Origin: Ceratorhiza oryzae-sativae
Lineage: Eukaryota; Basidiomycota; Agaricomycetes; Cantharellales; Ceratobasidiaceae
Reading direction: 5' to 3'
Length of the DNA: 64,000 nucleotides
NCBI GenBank assembly: GCA_030998015.1
Contig: JARWMV010000017.1
Location: forward strand, 202,164 to 266,163
Below, in pieces: positions 30,724-42,905 of the stretch; position 1 is the first letter of the stretch, and each line of letters begins with the position of its first letter. A program made the position numbers and the translations under genes. The notes under the pieces are model-generated. The model saw nothing but the letters and a program-made list of their open reading frames with translations, ran no database searches and was not told the origin of the DNA.

Positions 30724-33700
30724 GGGTAGTGAGACACTGGACTTTGGTGAGGTGCGAGCACGCACAGACACGAACAGCACAGGCACCGACTGTATCCACT
30801 TTATCTACGGCCTGATAGCGGTCTATTTTCTGATTTATCACATGCAACCACTCTTGACATGTACATAAGAGCCTCGCCCTGTAGCGGCGGTTCCTCTCCC
30901 CTGCTCTCGAATACAAGCACTTCACAAGTTATCGCCCCATTGTTGATCCTCGACAACGCCAAACTCCTCATCCTCAACAGCACAACTCATAGATTCCCAT
31001 AAACTCTTTGGGGATTTTGTCTGGAGCTAGCTCGGTCAAATGCACGAACCTGATTTTGCATCCATATGATCCCGACTCACCGTGTAAATTCCATTTCGGA
31101 GAGCCAGGATCCGGTTTGCACTGATACAAATTTAAGTTGGTGGAAAAGCAATATTACACCGTTATTACTAGCTTTGGATACCCAGTGTGTGCGGGCGCCC
31201 ACTCTTCACACTTTCTTCGCGCGTACTACACTGGTATCTATTGCCGCTGCTGGTGTAAAAAGGGTTAAAAGTTACTTTAACCTCCCGATACTGACTCTAG
31301 GGTAGCATTTAGCGATACGATAGCTGTTCTGTTACTAACAACTCCAACACGTCTCCCGATTTTTGCTGATAGAGTTTCAGAAATGGGTGAACTCAAGAAC
31401 TGTCTCAGACTGGGGAGTCAGTGGCATGATTTGCATAGCAGGAAGATGTCGCAACCAGATAGCCTCACCCAAGGAAGAAAACGCTTTGACCTATCCGTTT
31501 GGATTCAGTATCGTAGTGCCCTTGTCAATGCAATGGCTTAAGCGGCTTGATGCCATTGAAAATCTCCAAACAATTATATACCAACCCCAGGAGTAGCACT
31601 CGTGCTTGTCTCGAATATCAGACAATATACGCCATGGAACCGAGTTGATTCCTGGTCATCTTTTCGAGAGGGTAAATGAAATTCCCGGCCTCAGTGAGGC
31701 CCAGCCATCACACTGAGGCCTTTCCTTGGCTGGTAGCGAGAAGCAATATCGGACACCAGGCTGCATTCACGAGTATTCGCGACATAGGCCATCCTCACAA
31801 GGGTCTTGCCACCACTCAGTGTACCAGCTTTGATACATCTGCATCTAACTGACCACGCCGAGGGCCCTCGATCCTTTAACGATGCTGCACATACTTTGAG
31901 CTAGTATCTTATGCTTATAGGACATTATTCATCAGAGCTGTTCGAGCGGGATCTGCTGAGCCCCGAAAGCCTGGACACTTGAATGACTGGGGGCCTCACC
32001 GGCCGGGCAACGGCGACCTTGTAGGTATTGACGAAGTGATCCAATTTAGTCATATGGCAATTACTTATTGTTGAGGAAGCTTTCTGGGTCACGTAATACT
32101 TTTTTACTTTATCGAACAAACGTGCGAAATAAATGACTCTCTACAGATGGGTGGGCATTCTGTGTGAGCGGCTGGTTGAGTTCTGTAGTGTATTCCAGGC
32201 CGCCAAAGTGAATTCGATTCAATCCAGTGATTGGAATTTTGCCGCTCCCTCCGCCTGGCACGAAGGAGCATCGAGGATGAACACGCGCTGGATAGGCAAC
32301 TCGAACTTGCGTAGAGTAGCAGATCATATTACAAGGAGCTATTAGTATTAACAACGCTTCGGTATTTGAGACGCAATGTGGGCGATTTGGTGGCCACGCT
32401 TTGCCTGCTACGTTATTTGCCGTGTGCCATGGATGACCATTAGCGCATATATAGAGTCTCCAAATCCCCACGCAATGAATTGGCTACGATGGGGTTCCTT
32501 GTATTTTCCCCTTGGCTAGGCAAGGGGTCACAGAGGCGACGTAGTGCCACAGTCTCTCTTACATAATCGGATGCTGTCCCCACGCTGGTTCCGGATCGCA
32601 GCACCGGCAGGCTCCGGTGGCTCAATGAAACAGGCCAAGAGCAGGTTAGAAACCAATGACATATCTCAAGCGGGCTTGTCAGCTTGGTGACGGGGTTCGC
32701 GTTTGTCGTCGCCTTGGCTCCACTGCTAGGTCGCTCTCGCCTGTCGCACAATGCAGGGTTCGGGAGATCCGAGCAAGAATACACGATAATCCGTCTCAGG
32801 TTTATGGGATTGTTGTTCAACAAGTAAAAAATTCGCTAGACCTGCTTTGTATTTTTGTTACACTCGGCCACAAGGGTTTGGCCGGGGAGGCGATTCATCA
32901 CGCGACCGGGATGCTCGTGGAGCGCCATCCGGGCGCATTCGGGACGATACTGTTCAGCCGCTGGTATGCGCCGCTGATCGCAAATCGGCTCCATGCGTTT
33001 CCTGGTAAACGCAGGTTATGATGCTAAATAGGGTTACGGAGTTTGTGCAACTGCGCCGTGACAGATTTGAAAAGAAAGGCTGGGGAGAGTCGATTTGACA
33101 TCATTAGTGCACGTTGGTTCTAGGGGCTTGTTTATCCCAGTCCAGGTTAGATATCTGCAAAGTCTATATCTTCAGGTTTCTCATCGGCTTGACATAACCT
33201 TAAGATTTGAATGTCATAGAAACATTTGAATTCGATGTGAGAAAAGACGAAATGTGGCAGAAGGAGGATCAGGTTCCATCGGGCAATATGTCGAAGACGT
33301 TGGCCAGCATAGGAAGCTTTTATTCGGATTGCATTGAATCTCCAACGCAGATAAGGGTTCATTTCTATTCCAGTCCAATTATCAAAGATCATGAATGAAA
33401 CTCGGCTTTATGAACGAGAGTGGGTACGCCCAGGGGCTATGCTTGGCTTCTGGCCAGGAAACACCGGCGATCGTATCTCCACCCGGGTCTAGCCCGCACT
33501 CCACCCAAAATCTTGTCCACACATCCCCGGTCGACCAGCGCTGGGAGAAAAGCATCAAACGGCGGAATCCGGGCAAAGACACAAGACCGGTGACTGGGCT
33601 CAAAGCGTCACGCGAGTCTGGTTGAATCCAGTGTGTACTCGCGTTTTCAGTCTGTGAAACAGTCCAGCATGTAGATAGACAGCCAGGAAAAAAGAGAAGG

Positions 33701-34212
33701 CTAGAGCTCCCGTTCGCGATCGCGTAGCCTTTGGCCGAGTTCATCTCACATTGGAGTGTTTTGCTAGGCGGGTATAGCGATCGGAGCTCAACGCACGGCT
33801 AGACAGAAGGCTAGGTTCACACAGAGCTAGTGAGGCGAGCGAGATCCGTGCGAAAAGCGAGGGTGGATCGAGTGCGAGCTCGGTTTGTGCGTGCGGGTAA
33901 AAGCGGGCGTCCCAAGACGGACGTGGGTGATTGCTCCCCCCCATGAGCGTAACGACCGAGGCGCCCGGAGAGTCGTCTGAAGGCTCGCGCTCGTCGCACG
34001 AGTGGGAGCAGCTGAGCCCGCCCGCTGTGCTGGCCGTGTCCGATGTCGGCGCCAAGAGCCCACGGCCGAGTCCGCGGCTGGGGTCGTTGAGCCCGCTGGT
34101 TGTGGTGGGTTTGGGCCCGGTGCCGGGACGGAAGCAGATTGCTGACTAATCGGGATGGCAGCGCGCACGAGCGTCGATTTCGAACTTGCTCCAGACCAGC
34201 ACACCGCCCGAC
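30724..34212. other. Gene-poor region, no gene recognised
   Basis: About 3.5 kb with short open frames on both strands (for example 31066-31305, 32109-32471, 32440-32823, 33382-33744) and no family match. The stretch has ordinary base composition. It could hold decayed repeats or lineage-specific small genes. The last few hundred bases (about 33800-34212) are GC-rich and are the 5' region of the FHA-RING gene. An open frame on that strand at 33946-34149 could be a 5' exon, but I could not join it convincingly. Confidence 0.4.
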
Positions 34213-36712
34213 ATGATGGCCACGACGACGATCCCCCCGCCCGATGCACGGTCCCCGCCGTCCACGCGCCAGACCATCCTCGGCTTCATGGGCCGGCGCG
34301 CCCGCTCGGCGACGACGGGCACCCCGCCCGCCAACCCGACCAGCCCCTCGCCGCCGCTGCCGTCGCCCAGCCTGCCTGGCGCACCTGCAGCACTCGGGCT
34401 GTCTGGCGTCGAGCACAACTACCATCTGCACCTGCCCTCGCTCCATCGCCACCCCGCCCCCGATCCGCCCACAGACGGGGTGCCTGCCCAGGCGTCCGGC
34501 CGTCTGGGAGGCATCCTGCGGCGGCGGCGGAGCAACGGCGGGGACGTGTCGCCACACGACGCTTCTGCTCCTGCGCTCGACGTCCCTGGCAGGGCAGCGG
34601 CCGCCCAGCAGCAGCCGCGCACCCGTGGGGCTCAGGCACCGAACCCGCTCCGGTCGGCTTCTGCCACTAGCGTGCCCATCGAGACGTCGCCTGGTCAGTG
34701 TGTCACGCTCGCTGGCTTCCGTGTGCTGATCGTGTGCTGCAGCTGCGACGGGCCCCCCACACCGTCTGAGGCTCGTGCCCCACCTCGACCCCTCGGCTCG
34801 AACCCTCCACTTTGAGCCCATCTTGCGGGACGTTCGAGAAGGCGGGCCCGTTCTTCGGATTGGCCGCTTCACAGATCGGAACGGGCTCACAGGCACGTCG
34901 CTCGCTTGTCTGATCTAGGCCCCCGCTTATGTACTTTTTTTTTCCACAGCTCGCCAACCCGAGTCGACCAAGATTGCGTTCAAGTCCAAGGTCGTCTCCC
35001 GCGCCCACGCAGAGGTCTGGTGTGCCCAGGGTGGAAAGGTCAGCCACTCGATTTTCTGGAACCAACCCATGGGCTGATTGCTCCCAGTTTTTCATCCGAG
35101 ACACTCGTTCATCCTCTGGCACGTTCCTCAATCACACCCGACTCTCTGCCCCCAACATCGAGTCCCGCCCACAAGAGCTGCACGATGGTGACATTATTCA
35201 ACTTGGAGTCGACTACCAGGGAGGTGCTGAGGAAATCTACCGATGTGTCAAGATCCGGGTCGAGCTAGGCCGAGAGTGGCAACGTGAAGCCAACGAATTC
35301 AAGTGCGTGACCGCAATCGCTCATCCCCTAACTCGCTAACGTATCCGTCTCGTTACCCTCTGTCGCGGGCAATATGATGTCATATAATCAGCACTGGCGC
35401 CTTGCAGCAATTACAATCGCTCCGGGGTAAAGACAAGGACAAGCCCAAGACCAGCACCAGCGGCTCGCAGATTGCGGGCCCAAGCAACTCGCGCAAGACG
35501 AGTGTTGCAGACTGTTGCATATGTGAGTGCAAATACCTTGTCCTCAACGGCACGGTAGTCCCCCAAATCTGTGGCATGAGTTGATGGGGTCATCGCTCCG
35601 CGTCATTCAAATCGCGAGCTGCTGCCCCGTGGGGATTTCACTCGGCTTCTGGCTCGGGCTACGAGCGTTGACATCTGGATTGTGTTGTCTAGGCCTGTTC
35701 CCAGTCGCTATCTTGCAGAGTTTGTTTATTGCACCTTGTTCGCACTGCTTCCATTACAAGTGCATTCGCCCTCTGCTCGTACAGTACGTCATCCGTTTTC
35801 TCAGCTGCGACAAGAGTTGACATACTCCACAGGTACCACCCTGGCTTCTCATGCCCACTGTGCCGGACTTTCGCCGATCTCGAAGAGGACGTGGAAAAAG
35901 AATACCCCCCAAGCGTCTATGCACCTAGTGTGCGTGCCCCAAGTGTACATGCCCCAGAGGACGCGACCGGTCTGGTCAACCGATTGGTCGAGGCCAGCCC
36001 CAAAGGTCTGCCGGCGGTGCCCTTGGATGACGCATCTGCAACCGGATCGGGTTCAGCATCCATGGGTCGGACAGGCAACCTTACACCGACCAGGACGAGC
36101 ATAACAGACGCTCAATCCAACACGGATGGGCCGCGATCTGAGCATGCGATTCAATCGGACGGGGGGTCCACCCCGCGAGGGTCCAGTGAAGATCTGAGGG
36201 CAGCACAGCGAGACATGGGCGACCGCACCTTGACCAACGAAGCAGGGTCAGGAGCCATCTCCGTACCCAGGACCCCTGAGCGAGAAAGGGACATTTTGAA
36301 TTCGTAAGTTTGGGTGGTCGATTCACCCAATCAGACATTGATCCATTTTTCCTTGGTCAGCGCTACACCACTCAATAACCAGTTCTTGACGCTGACAGCC
36401 TTGCACGCACCTCCTCTTCCGTCAATCCCATCGGTTGGCAACATCCCCGCGCTCCGCAACCAGTTGACTTCAGACTCGTGCTCTTCGGTCGACGTCCCTG
36501 CCGACTCGCCTAACCACTACGGCAATCGCGACACCGAGAGCGCGCGGTACTTGTTGCTCGATGGCGAGGACCAAGGAGAGGACGGAGAGGACGGTGATGA
36601 TGACATGGTCGTGATTAATGGCATGAAGAGAATGAGCGTTCAAACCGAGGGCGCCGGTACAGGTGCCGCTGGGCCGAGCCGAGTCTCGAAGGAGACGGGT
36701 GTCGTAGCCTGA
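34213..36712 (+). CDS. FHA-RING E3 ubiquitin ligase, Dma1/Dma2-like
   Basis: A probable phosphothreonine-binding ubiquitin ligase like yeast Dma1/2, which act in septin ring assembly and the spindle checkpoint. The N-terminus (MMATTTIPPPDARSPP) is long and rich in Pro, Ser and Arg. An intron (34696-34749) leads into RLRLVPHLDPSARTLHFEPI and the FHA domain: GPVLRIGRFTDR, then SKVVSRAHAEVW, FFIRDTRSSSGTFLNHTRLS and LHDGDIIQLGVDY. The RING follows: CCICLFPVAI, then APCSHCFHYKCIRPLL, then CPLCRTFADL. The tail is acidic and Ser/Thr-rich and ends KETGVVA at 36712. Roughly 660 residues, longer than yeast Dma1 because of the disordered ends. FHA before RING is the Dma/RNF8 order. The true start could be upstream. 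Confidence 0.85.
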
Positions 36713-37159
36713 GGGTGCGGAATGTGAAGGAGAGAAGACCACCGCTCAGCTTCGGTTCCAGGTTTTTATATGCTCTTGGTCAGCCGTCCTCGTTGCGCGC
36801 GGGGGTTGTCCCAAGGCGTGCCCGAACGCGGCGGCCGAGATCTTGATATGACTCGTTATGTGCATCTCTCACTGTTTTATGGTTTTGGACGTTGTGTATC
36901 TGCAGGTTGGTATATAACCCAATGTAATTGATATATAGGAATTCTGGACGGACAACAAATTTTATGTGATGCTCCCGGTTGGGTGATAAATGTCGAGATC
37001 TCTCATACGAGTGGGTAAGCGCCATGACGACATCCACCCACCCACCACAGCCTGGATATTGCGCCGCCGCAGCACCACCCTTTTGGAATACACGACTTGT
37101 TCTGCATACGACTTCCACAGTCGCCTCGATCCACTACGCCGTCGTTTCCGCTGCGCAGA

Positions 37160-39696
37160 ATGTTCAAGTCGCGTCCCTCGGGTGGGATGCTCGGCTCGGT
37201 CGGTGCCAAGATTGCGCACACGTCGATAATGCCCGGCTTGGGCAACCAGGATTTAAGAACGCTACAAGAGCTCATCACCGCCGAGAAGGCCGTTCTCGTT
37301 GGGTAGGTGGCAGGTTTCCACGTGCTGCTCGCATCACTCATCTCGTTGTGGCGCGTAGAGTTCAAAAGTTGGCGGGGGATGTGGGCAAGGGCGCCGAGGC
37401 GCTAAAGAACTGGGGAATGGGAGAGGGTGACGATCTGGGGGTGGGTGTCGCTCCATACTCAAAGTGATACTGCCCTTATCGAGCCACAGGATGTACTGGC
37501 GCACTCGACAAACCTCCTGGCCGAGTTCTCGGCAGCACTCACACAGTTCGCGTCTTACGAGGAACGGATACGACTCCAGCTCAAATCTATCCGAACACGC
37601 GAGGAGAACTTGGATGAAATGAGGCGCCGAAAGAGAAACGTGGATCACAAGGCTGACAGTGCAGATAAGAAGCTCGCAAAGATGGGTGACGAGGTACGGC
37701 TCGAGGCTGCGCGGTTGATAATTTGCTGATATTACATTGAATCGGAACGAAGCACAAGGGCAGGATGGCCCAGGTTGAACTTTTGAATGAACTCAAGCAA
37801 GAGGGAAGGCAGTTGGAGATTGACATCTTGAAGGAAGAGGCGAGTGCATCGACGCGACGCGAGGTTCTAGGTGTTGAACAGGGAAAATCGCAGGCTGCCA
37901 TTGGAGATTTCAAGAGACGCACAACGCGTGAATTCATGGGTCTCAAATTTGCGGGACTCGCCGAACTCGCTGAAAAGATAACGGTGAGGCTCCCTAGATT
38001 CTATTTCTACGACGGTATTAACAAGGTAGTTAGATTATTGGCGATTTGGGAAAGCTTATTATCGAGGTATGCTTTTTTTTTTTTTTTTTACGAGACGCAG
38101 TTCGTGTCATTAATGAGTATACAAGGAAATCTCGCTCCAAACTACTCAGCCCGGTCATCTACGAGCACCATATACGGGTCGACAAAAAGCAGCCGAATTG
38201 TCCACCGAAGCAAAGCGCTGCATTGACAGCGTGCGATTGGCTTTGCCAGAGCTACCGGAGTCTGCCCCCGCTCCTGTCAGCCAGGACCCATATGGCCTGG
38301 GTTACGACGTCGGGGCGCATGTCAATCGTGGGGATGAGACAACCGCAGATCCATACTCGGAGTTTGGGCAGGGAAGTGGGTTCGGTGGCGGGTCGATGAG
38401 GACAGGCGACGATGGCTCGAGGATTGGCGAGCTTCCTGGATCCCAATACAACACATTCCCTTCGCGGAATGTGAGCCACTTTGGGGCCGGTCCGCCAACC
38501 ATTGGGCAATCTCCACAGAGCCCAGAGCCGACCTTTTCATCCAGCATTGCCGATGCGCTTTCACATGACCCCAACTTCACAGGAACCGATAATACACTAC
38601 CGCCCGTTCCGCCGCATAACGAGACATATGTTATGTCTCCTTACCAGCCCTCCGTTCCGAGTGGGACGTTTGCGCCACCAGCGGGACCACCGCCTGGTCC
38701 GGTTCATCAGGCGTCAGAGTCGTATTTTTCCCGGGCTTTGCCTGATCCAAACGTGAATTCAAGCTCGCCATTACCGAATCCAGCACCGCCAGTCATGGAG
38801 CCCTCACCTTGGGCGGCCGCGCCTTCGTCTCCTAGCAAGTCGCGACCCTTACCTGTGGTCCAAAGCCAGCCAGCACCCCAAGCACCACCAAAGCTCCCTC
38901 AACTTTCTGAAGGTCAAGGCGAATCCGATTTGGCCTATGCGCAAGATGAAACGCCGGCGTCTCCCACAAGGCGTGCGTACAGGAGAAAAAACAGTGGAGA
39001 ATTCAACTATCCGTATTCCGACGAAGGTGAGTAGGTAGTTCTAGTCATGGCTCGGAGCTCAATCTCGTTCCAGCGTTTTACGTTCGAAATCATGCAGCTT
39101 CTTCCCTCCCTTTACATGACGATCCCCCTCCGCCCGAGCCGAATCCAAAAACGGAGCAGGGGGACGACCAACCGGAGATAATGAATGCCGCCAACCGAGA
39201 AGTAAACCGCGAGCTGGATGCTTTGGCCATGGCACCATACACTTCTTCACCTCCTCGCCCAGCACCGGCTTCGGCGTACGGCACTCCATCCGAGTTTCCA
39301 AGCCAGCTGCCTAATCCATACAACTCGAGCTGGGTATCCCAGTCCTCGGCTCCATCGCTCCCTCCTCTTGCAACGGTGCCAGCAATCACGACCCCTCCGC
39401 CGCTCAGCTCACCTATCGCAACGGCGAGGACCATCCCTGCTTCCGCGTTTAGGCGAAACGTGTCCAGGCAGGACACCCTCGAGGCTGCCAGCGGAATGGC
39501 TGGATCCGTGAGCCCACTGTCGGTCAAAAGGAAGCCACTAGGCGAAGACACGTCCCGTGAGCCTTCTCCTGCCCCTATCTCACCTGGCGCGCCACCAGTA
39601 TATGCGCCGATCGATCCGGACAATGCAATGGGCTTTGGCGGGAGGGAACGCTCAATGAGCCCGGGCGCGGATCGAAAAAGGGATGCATATTCTTAG
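37160..39696 (+). CDS. Eisosome core component Pil1/Lsp1-like, long C-terminal tail
   Basis: A BAR-domain protein of the Pil1/Lsp1 family that coats furrows of the plasma membrane (eisosomes) and binds PI(4,5)P2. Family marks are GLGNQDLRTLQELITAEKAV, QKLAGDVGKGAEALKNWG, DVLAHSTNLLAEFSAALTQF, YEERIRLQLKSIRTREENL, KLAKMGDE, GKSQAAIGDFKRRTTREFMG and TEAKRCIDSVRLALP. The start at 37160 (MFKSRPSGGMLGSVG) is typical. Yeast Pil1 has about 340 residues. Here about 450 more follow the BAR part, very rich in Pro, Ser and Ala, with repeated PPP and SP motifs; I see no domain in them. An intron near 38067 holds a run of 17 T. The stop is at 39694-39696. The tail is probably disordered and may be phosphorylated, which is inference. 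Confidence 0.85.
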
Positions 39697-40861
39697 GTTA
39701 AAGATCCGACGGCCAACGGACATAGAGGTGATTGTTTTCAACCAATGGTCTGGTTACTATAAGTGCATTGGAGTGTGGGCTTTCGTATGTACATATATAA
39801 AGATCGGAGATTACAATAGGAGAAGTATGCGGATTCTCATCTCCCGTAGACTCCTACCTAGTTCGTTCGCGTATATTAGGCTGATCGATGTACATCAGCG
39901 CGCCAGCTCCAAAAGGTTATGTATTTTTTTATATCTAAAAGCGTCTCCCGGGAGAAATACGGGTCATTTACTGGCCGCTAACTTTGTCTCTACGCAAACA
40001 GCGCTAAGCGCCAAATCCGGACCTGTTTGCAAAACGCAGTAATACGCAGTATTATCGAGCATCCGAAAGCGATATCTACAACCTGTTGTATGCCAGGCGT
40101 CAAGCATCAGCCCACTGCTTCTAAGGTCACTGAACCTGTGATCGGCACAACCGGTCTGTCACTGACGTTTTTATACTGCTAACTTGGCCAACTCTTACAA
40201 GCATGCCTCATGCTTGTGGATGATACCTACCATCAGGATAACTCACGGGTGCTCGAAATCGTACCCCCTGATCGATATTGATAGTAGGTATCACTCGAGA
40301 ACTCTCGGGATGCCATCAACCGCCGACCGATTTGGCAGCGATCAAAAAACCCAAAAATCTGACTAGCGCCCAGCTTCATAGCGCTCACTAGACCCGGGTA
40401 TCCACGGCTACTGTAGCTACTTGGGTCTAGTGAGCGCTAAAAACTTTACTCGACATGTGCATTTTGTCTGGTAGCCTAAAGAGCTGATGTGAATAGAGGT
40501 GATGGAATTAAGCGCCGGGACCCTGAGACTATTGCACCACTCGGTCGTATGGCAAAAACTCCATATTTCCACGATTTATGGGTCTCGAAATGTAGATAAA
40601 AATCATTCACGAGACTTGTGCTACTAGACCTAAAAGAGCGGTCGACTTGACGTGGAGCTATCGGCTACGCAGATTCGACCCGTCCCTTATGCACCGGTCT
40701 AGGTCCAAGAGAGGGTTTGGCTCCAGGCAACAAATACATGTTCCTCCTGCGACCGGTCATGAAAAATATCGGTCTTTATTATAGATTCTGGACCGACTGG
40801 CCCTTCGCCAATCAATATAACTAAAAATGATGCTATAAGATGGGAGAGGTCTACATTCTTG
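39697..40861. other. Convergent intergenic region
   Basis: Lies between the 3' ends of the Pil1-like gene (+) and the Crinkler-like gene (-). No coding signal. It contains the hairpin at 40379-40439. Confidence 0.5.
40379..40439. repeat. 17-bp perfect inverted repeat with 27-nt loop
   Basis: TAGCGCTCACTAGACCC at 40379-40395 is matched exactly by its reverse complement at 40423-40439. The stem would fold in DNA or RNA. There is no T-run after it, and it sits about 680 bp from the nearest 3' end, so a terminator role is unlikely. A short MITE or decayed palindrome is possible. Confidence 0.7.
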
Positions 40862-42779
40862 CTACAAAAGACGATCCATCATGACTTCGTCATGCTCCTT
40901 CATCATTAATGAGCCTCGCTCAACACCTTGTGGCCAGCTAATACCCTTGGTGTTCAAGGTCTCCGGATAACGTGACTTTCCGTGTGTGCCGCACCAGTCG
41001 AAATCAATGAGCATACCGGCAACGATGGCACCTTGCTCGTTTTCGATAGCAAGCACATTCGGTCGACGTAGTCTCCGAAAACAAGGTTATGTGCATGCAG
41101 AATACTGATTGCTTTCTGAACGCTCAAGCGCACGGATTCTGGAATTGGACCGCCAAAATTTGTCAAATCGCTCGCCTCAACGTGCTCCATTACTATCATC
41201 ATCCTGCCAGATGGCCGAGGCGCGCTCATTATGCTGGAACCGTCGAACAGAAGTTTGGGTGCAAGGCCCGCATCGGACAACAGCCTGTGCGCGTATCCAT
41301 TATATGTTTCGGCAAATTTGACAACGATATTATTTGTTGGTCGACCGACCCCTGACATCGTGCGTGCGGTGAATATCGTTTTCAAAGATCCAGAGTCACC
41401 GAGATGCTTGAGATATGTGAATCCAACCCTCTCATTGGCCAGAGAATATTCCCGAACGTAAGGATAAAACCTCGAGATCGATACCGCTGGAGGGAGCGAT
41501 GAGTAGTAACCTTTGAGATCAGCTATTGATAACTTCATGGCCCAGAACATCCGTGCAAGCCGTCGAAAGTGAGTGACAGAACGTGGGTTGATAGCAACCC
41601 AGAGGAAGTCCGTAAGTGGCTGGACAATTGGTTGTTCGAGCATGACTGCGCCGAGTAAGCACATCCAAGGGCCAGCTATGGCCAGTATGAACGAAGGACA
41701 GCAGGAACGGCGACGTTCGGATTTCTTCTGCCCAAAGCAAGACGCACGTATTAAAGGCTTGTCAATCAGCTATTTACGGTTACATACCATGTCGTCTGCC
41801 CATTGTTTGGCATAAGATAATGCACCTTGAATAGTTGGATCTGCCGAGCCCGTTCCAACTTCGTTCTTGACTTCGATAACCATGCAGATTGCTCCATTTT
41901 GACCGGAAACAACGCCATCGGGCTTAGCGCCAGGTCTCTCTACACTAGGCATGTCGTAATCCAGGAGCGTTGAAAGTTCTAAGCGGATCGTACGATCTCG
42001 CCCGGCTGTACCAGTTTCCTTGTCGTACAGAGCCTGTGAAGCGACCAACAAAGACTCTGTATCTACGTAGAACTTGGCGGGAATGTCACCTATTAGCGAT
42101 GAAACATCTGTTCCATGTAGACGCGATAAAAACGTGTCGAAAATCGGATGATAAAGACCTATGGGCAGGCCGATGTTCTCGGCGGGTCGGCCATTTAAAA
42201 TTCCTACATCTCGTGTATTCTGGAGCCTTGCATAAGTTGAAGGTTGCGCCCAGCTCGAGGATGTTTTGCTTTTGAGGTAAAGAAGGGCTTTCTCCTGCAC
42301 TGTCAAATCGAGGGAAGTAGGTTCAACAGCTTTCCAACCGATAACTGAGTCAGCACGTACTTGCTTCAGGAGGCTGTAATTCCTGGCTTGCCTCGCTGGC
42401 TGCAGGCGGATTCCGGGCCTGATTAGTAGCTGAGAGCAGCTGAGCAGTGTAGCACTAAAGACTGAACCCTCCTTGACGCACCAGCGACCGTAACAAAAAC
42501 ATTGATGTTGTCCGAGGCGCCGTTGGGCCAGTACCGGTCTAAGTGTTGACCGTTCGTAAGAAGCGAGTCAGTAGTTAAGTTCAATTTATCGCGTTCGAAT
42601 TCTTCGGGGGGGATGTCGATTTTGTAGAGGCGTAAGCCGAACGGTGTTGGAAGTGTTCTCAACCGAGCATAGCGTTCTTTTAAATGGTAGACCTTGGTCG
42701 TCGAAAAATTGTCGAATTCGATCTCTATAGTCTCCTGTAGAGGGTCTTCTCCATCGTAGAGCAAGCGAAGATGAGTCAT
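40862..42779 (-). CDS. Crinkler-type protein: header, PD-(D/E)XK-like region, kinase-like region
   Basis: A modular protein of the Crinkler/CR effector type, about 560 residues. The first exon (ATG 42779, MTHLRLLYDGEDPLQETIEI; 42905 is also possible) holds a ubiquitin-like CRN header: KVYHLKERYARLR, LRLYKIDIPPEEF and a DNINVFVTVA ending. An intron (about 42430-42483) follows. The middle has KPDGVVSGQNGAICMVIEVK, whose Asp and ExK spacing suit a PD-(D/E)XK nuclease. The third part is kinase-like: NIVVKFAETYNGYAHRLL, MMIVMEHVEASDL, AISILHAHNLVFGD (catalytic-loop position) and LIDFDWCG in place of DFG. The frame breaks once near 41071 by one missing base, just after the catalytic-loop Asp, and continues well in the next frame to 40862. 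It is a pseudogene or a sequence error. A role as effector or internal conflict protein is inference. Confidence 0.7.
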
Positions 42780-42889
42780 AGCCAGTAGTTGAGATACAAT
42801 ACGGAAGGGTGGGGAGTAAAACGGCTGACCGATTGGTGGCGCAGGCGATCCCACGGGTGATGGACATTCAGTTTCATCCAAGCAAACAT

Positions 42890-42895
42890 CACGTG
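42890..42895. promoter_or_regulatory. CACGTG box upstream of Crinkler-like gene
   Basis: ATCACGTGATT lies 111 bp upstream of the ATG at 42779. This spacing matches other genes here and favours 42779 over 42905 as the start. Confidence 0.4.
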
Positions 42896-42905
42896 ATTTT
42901 CGCAC

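Noticed and set aside
33817..34896. 359-codon open frame on the minus strand
   Set aside because: It is antisense to the GC-rich first exon of the FHA-RING gene. Its composition (Arg/Gly/Ala runs) is that of a shadow frame, and the plus strand has a clear domain continuation.
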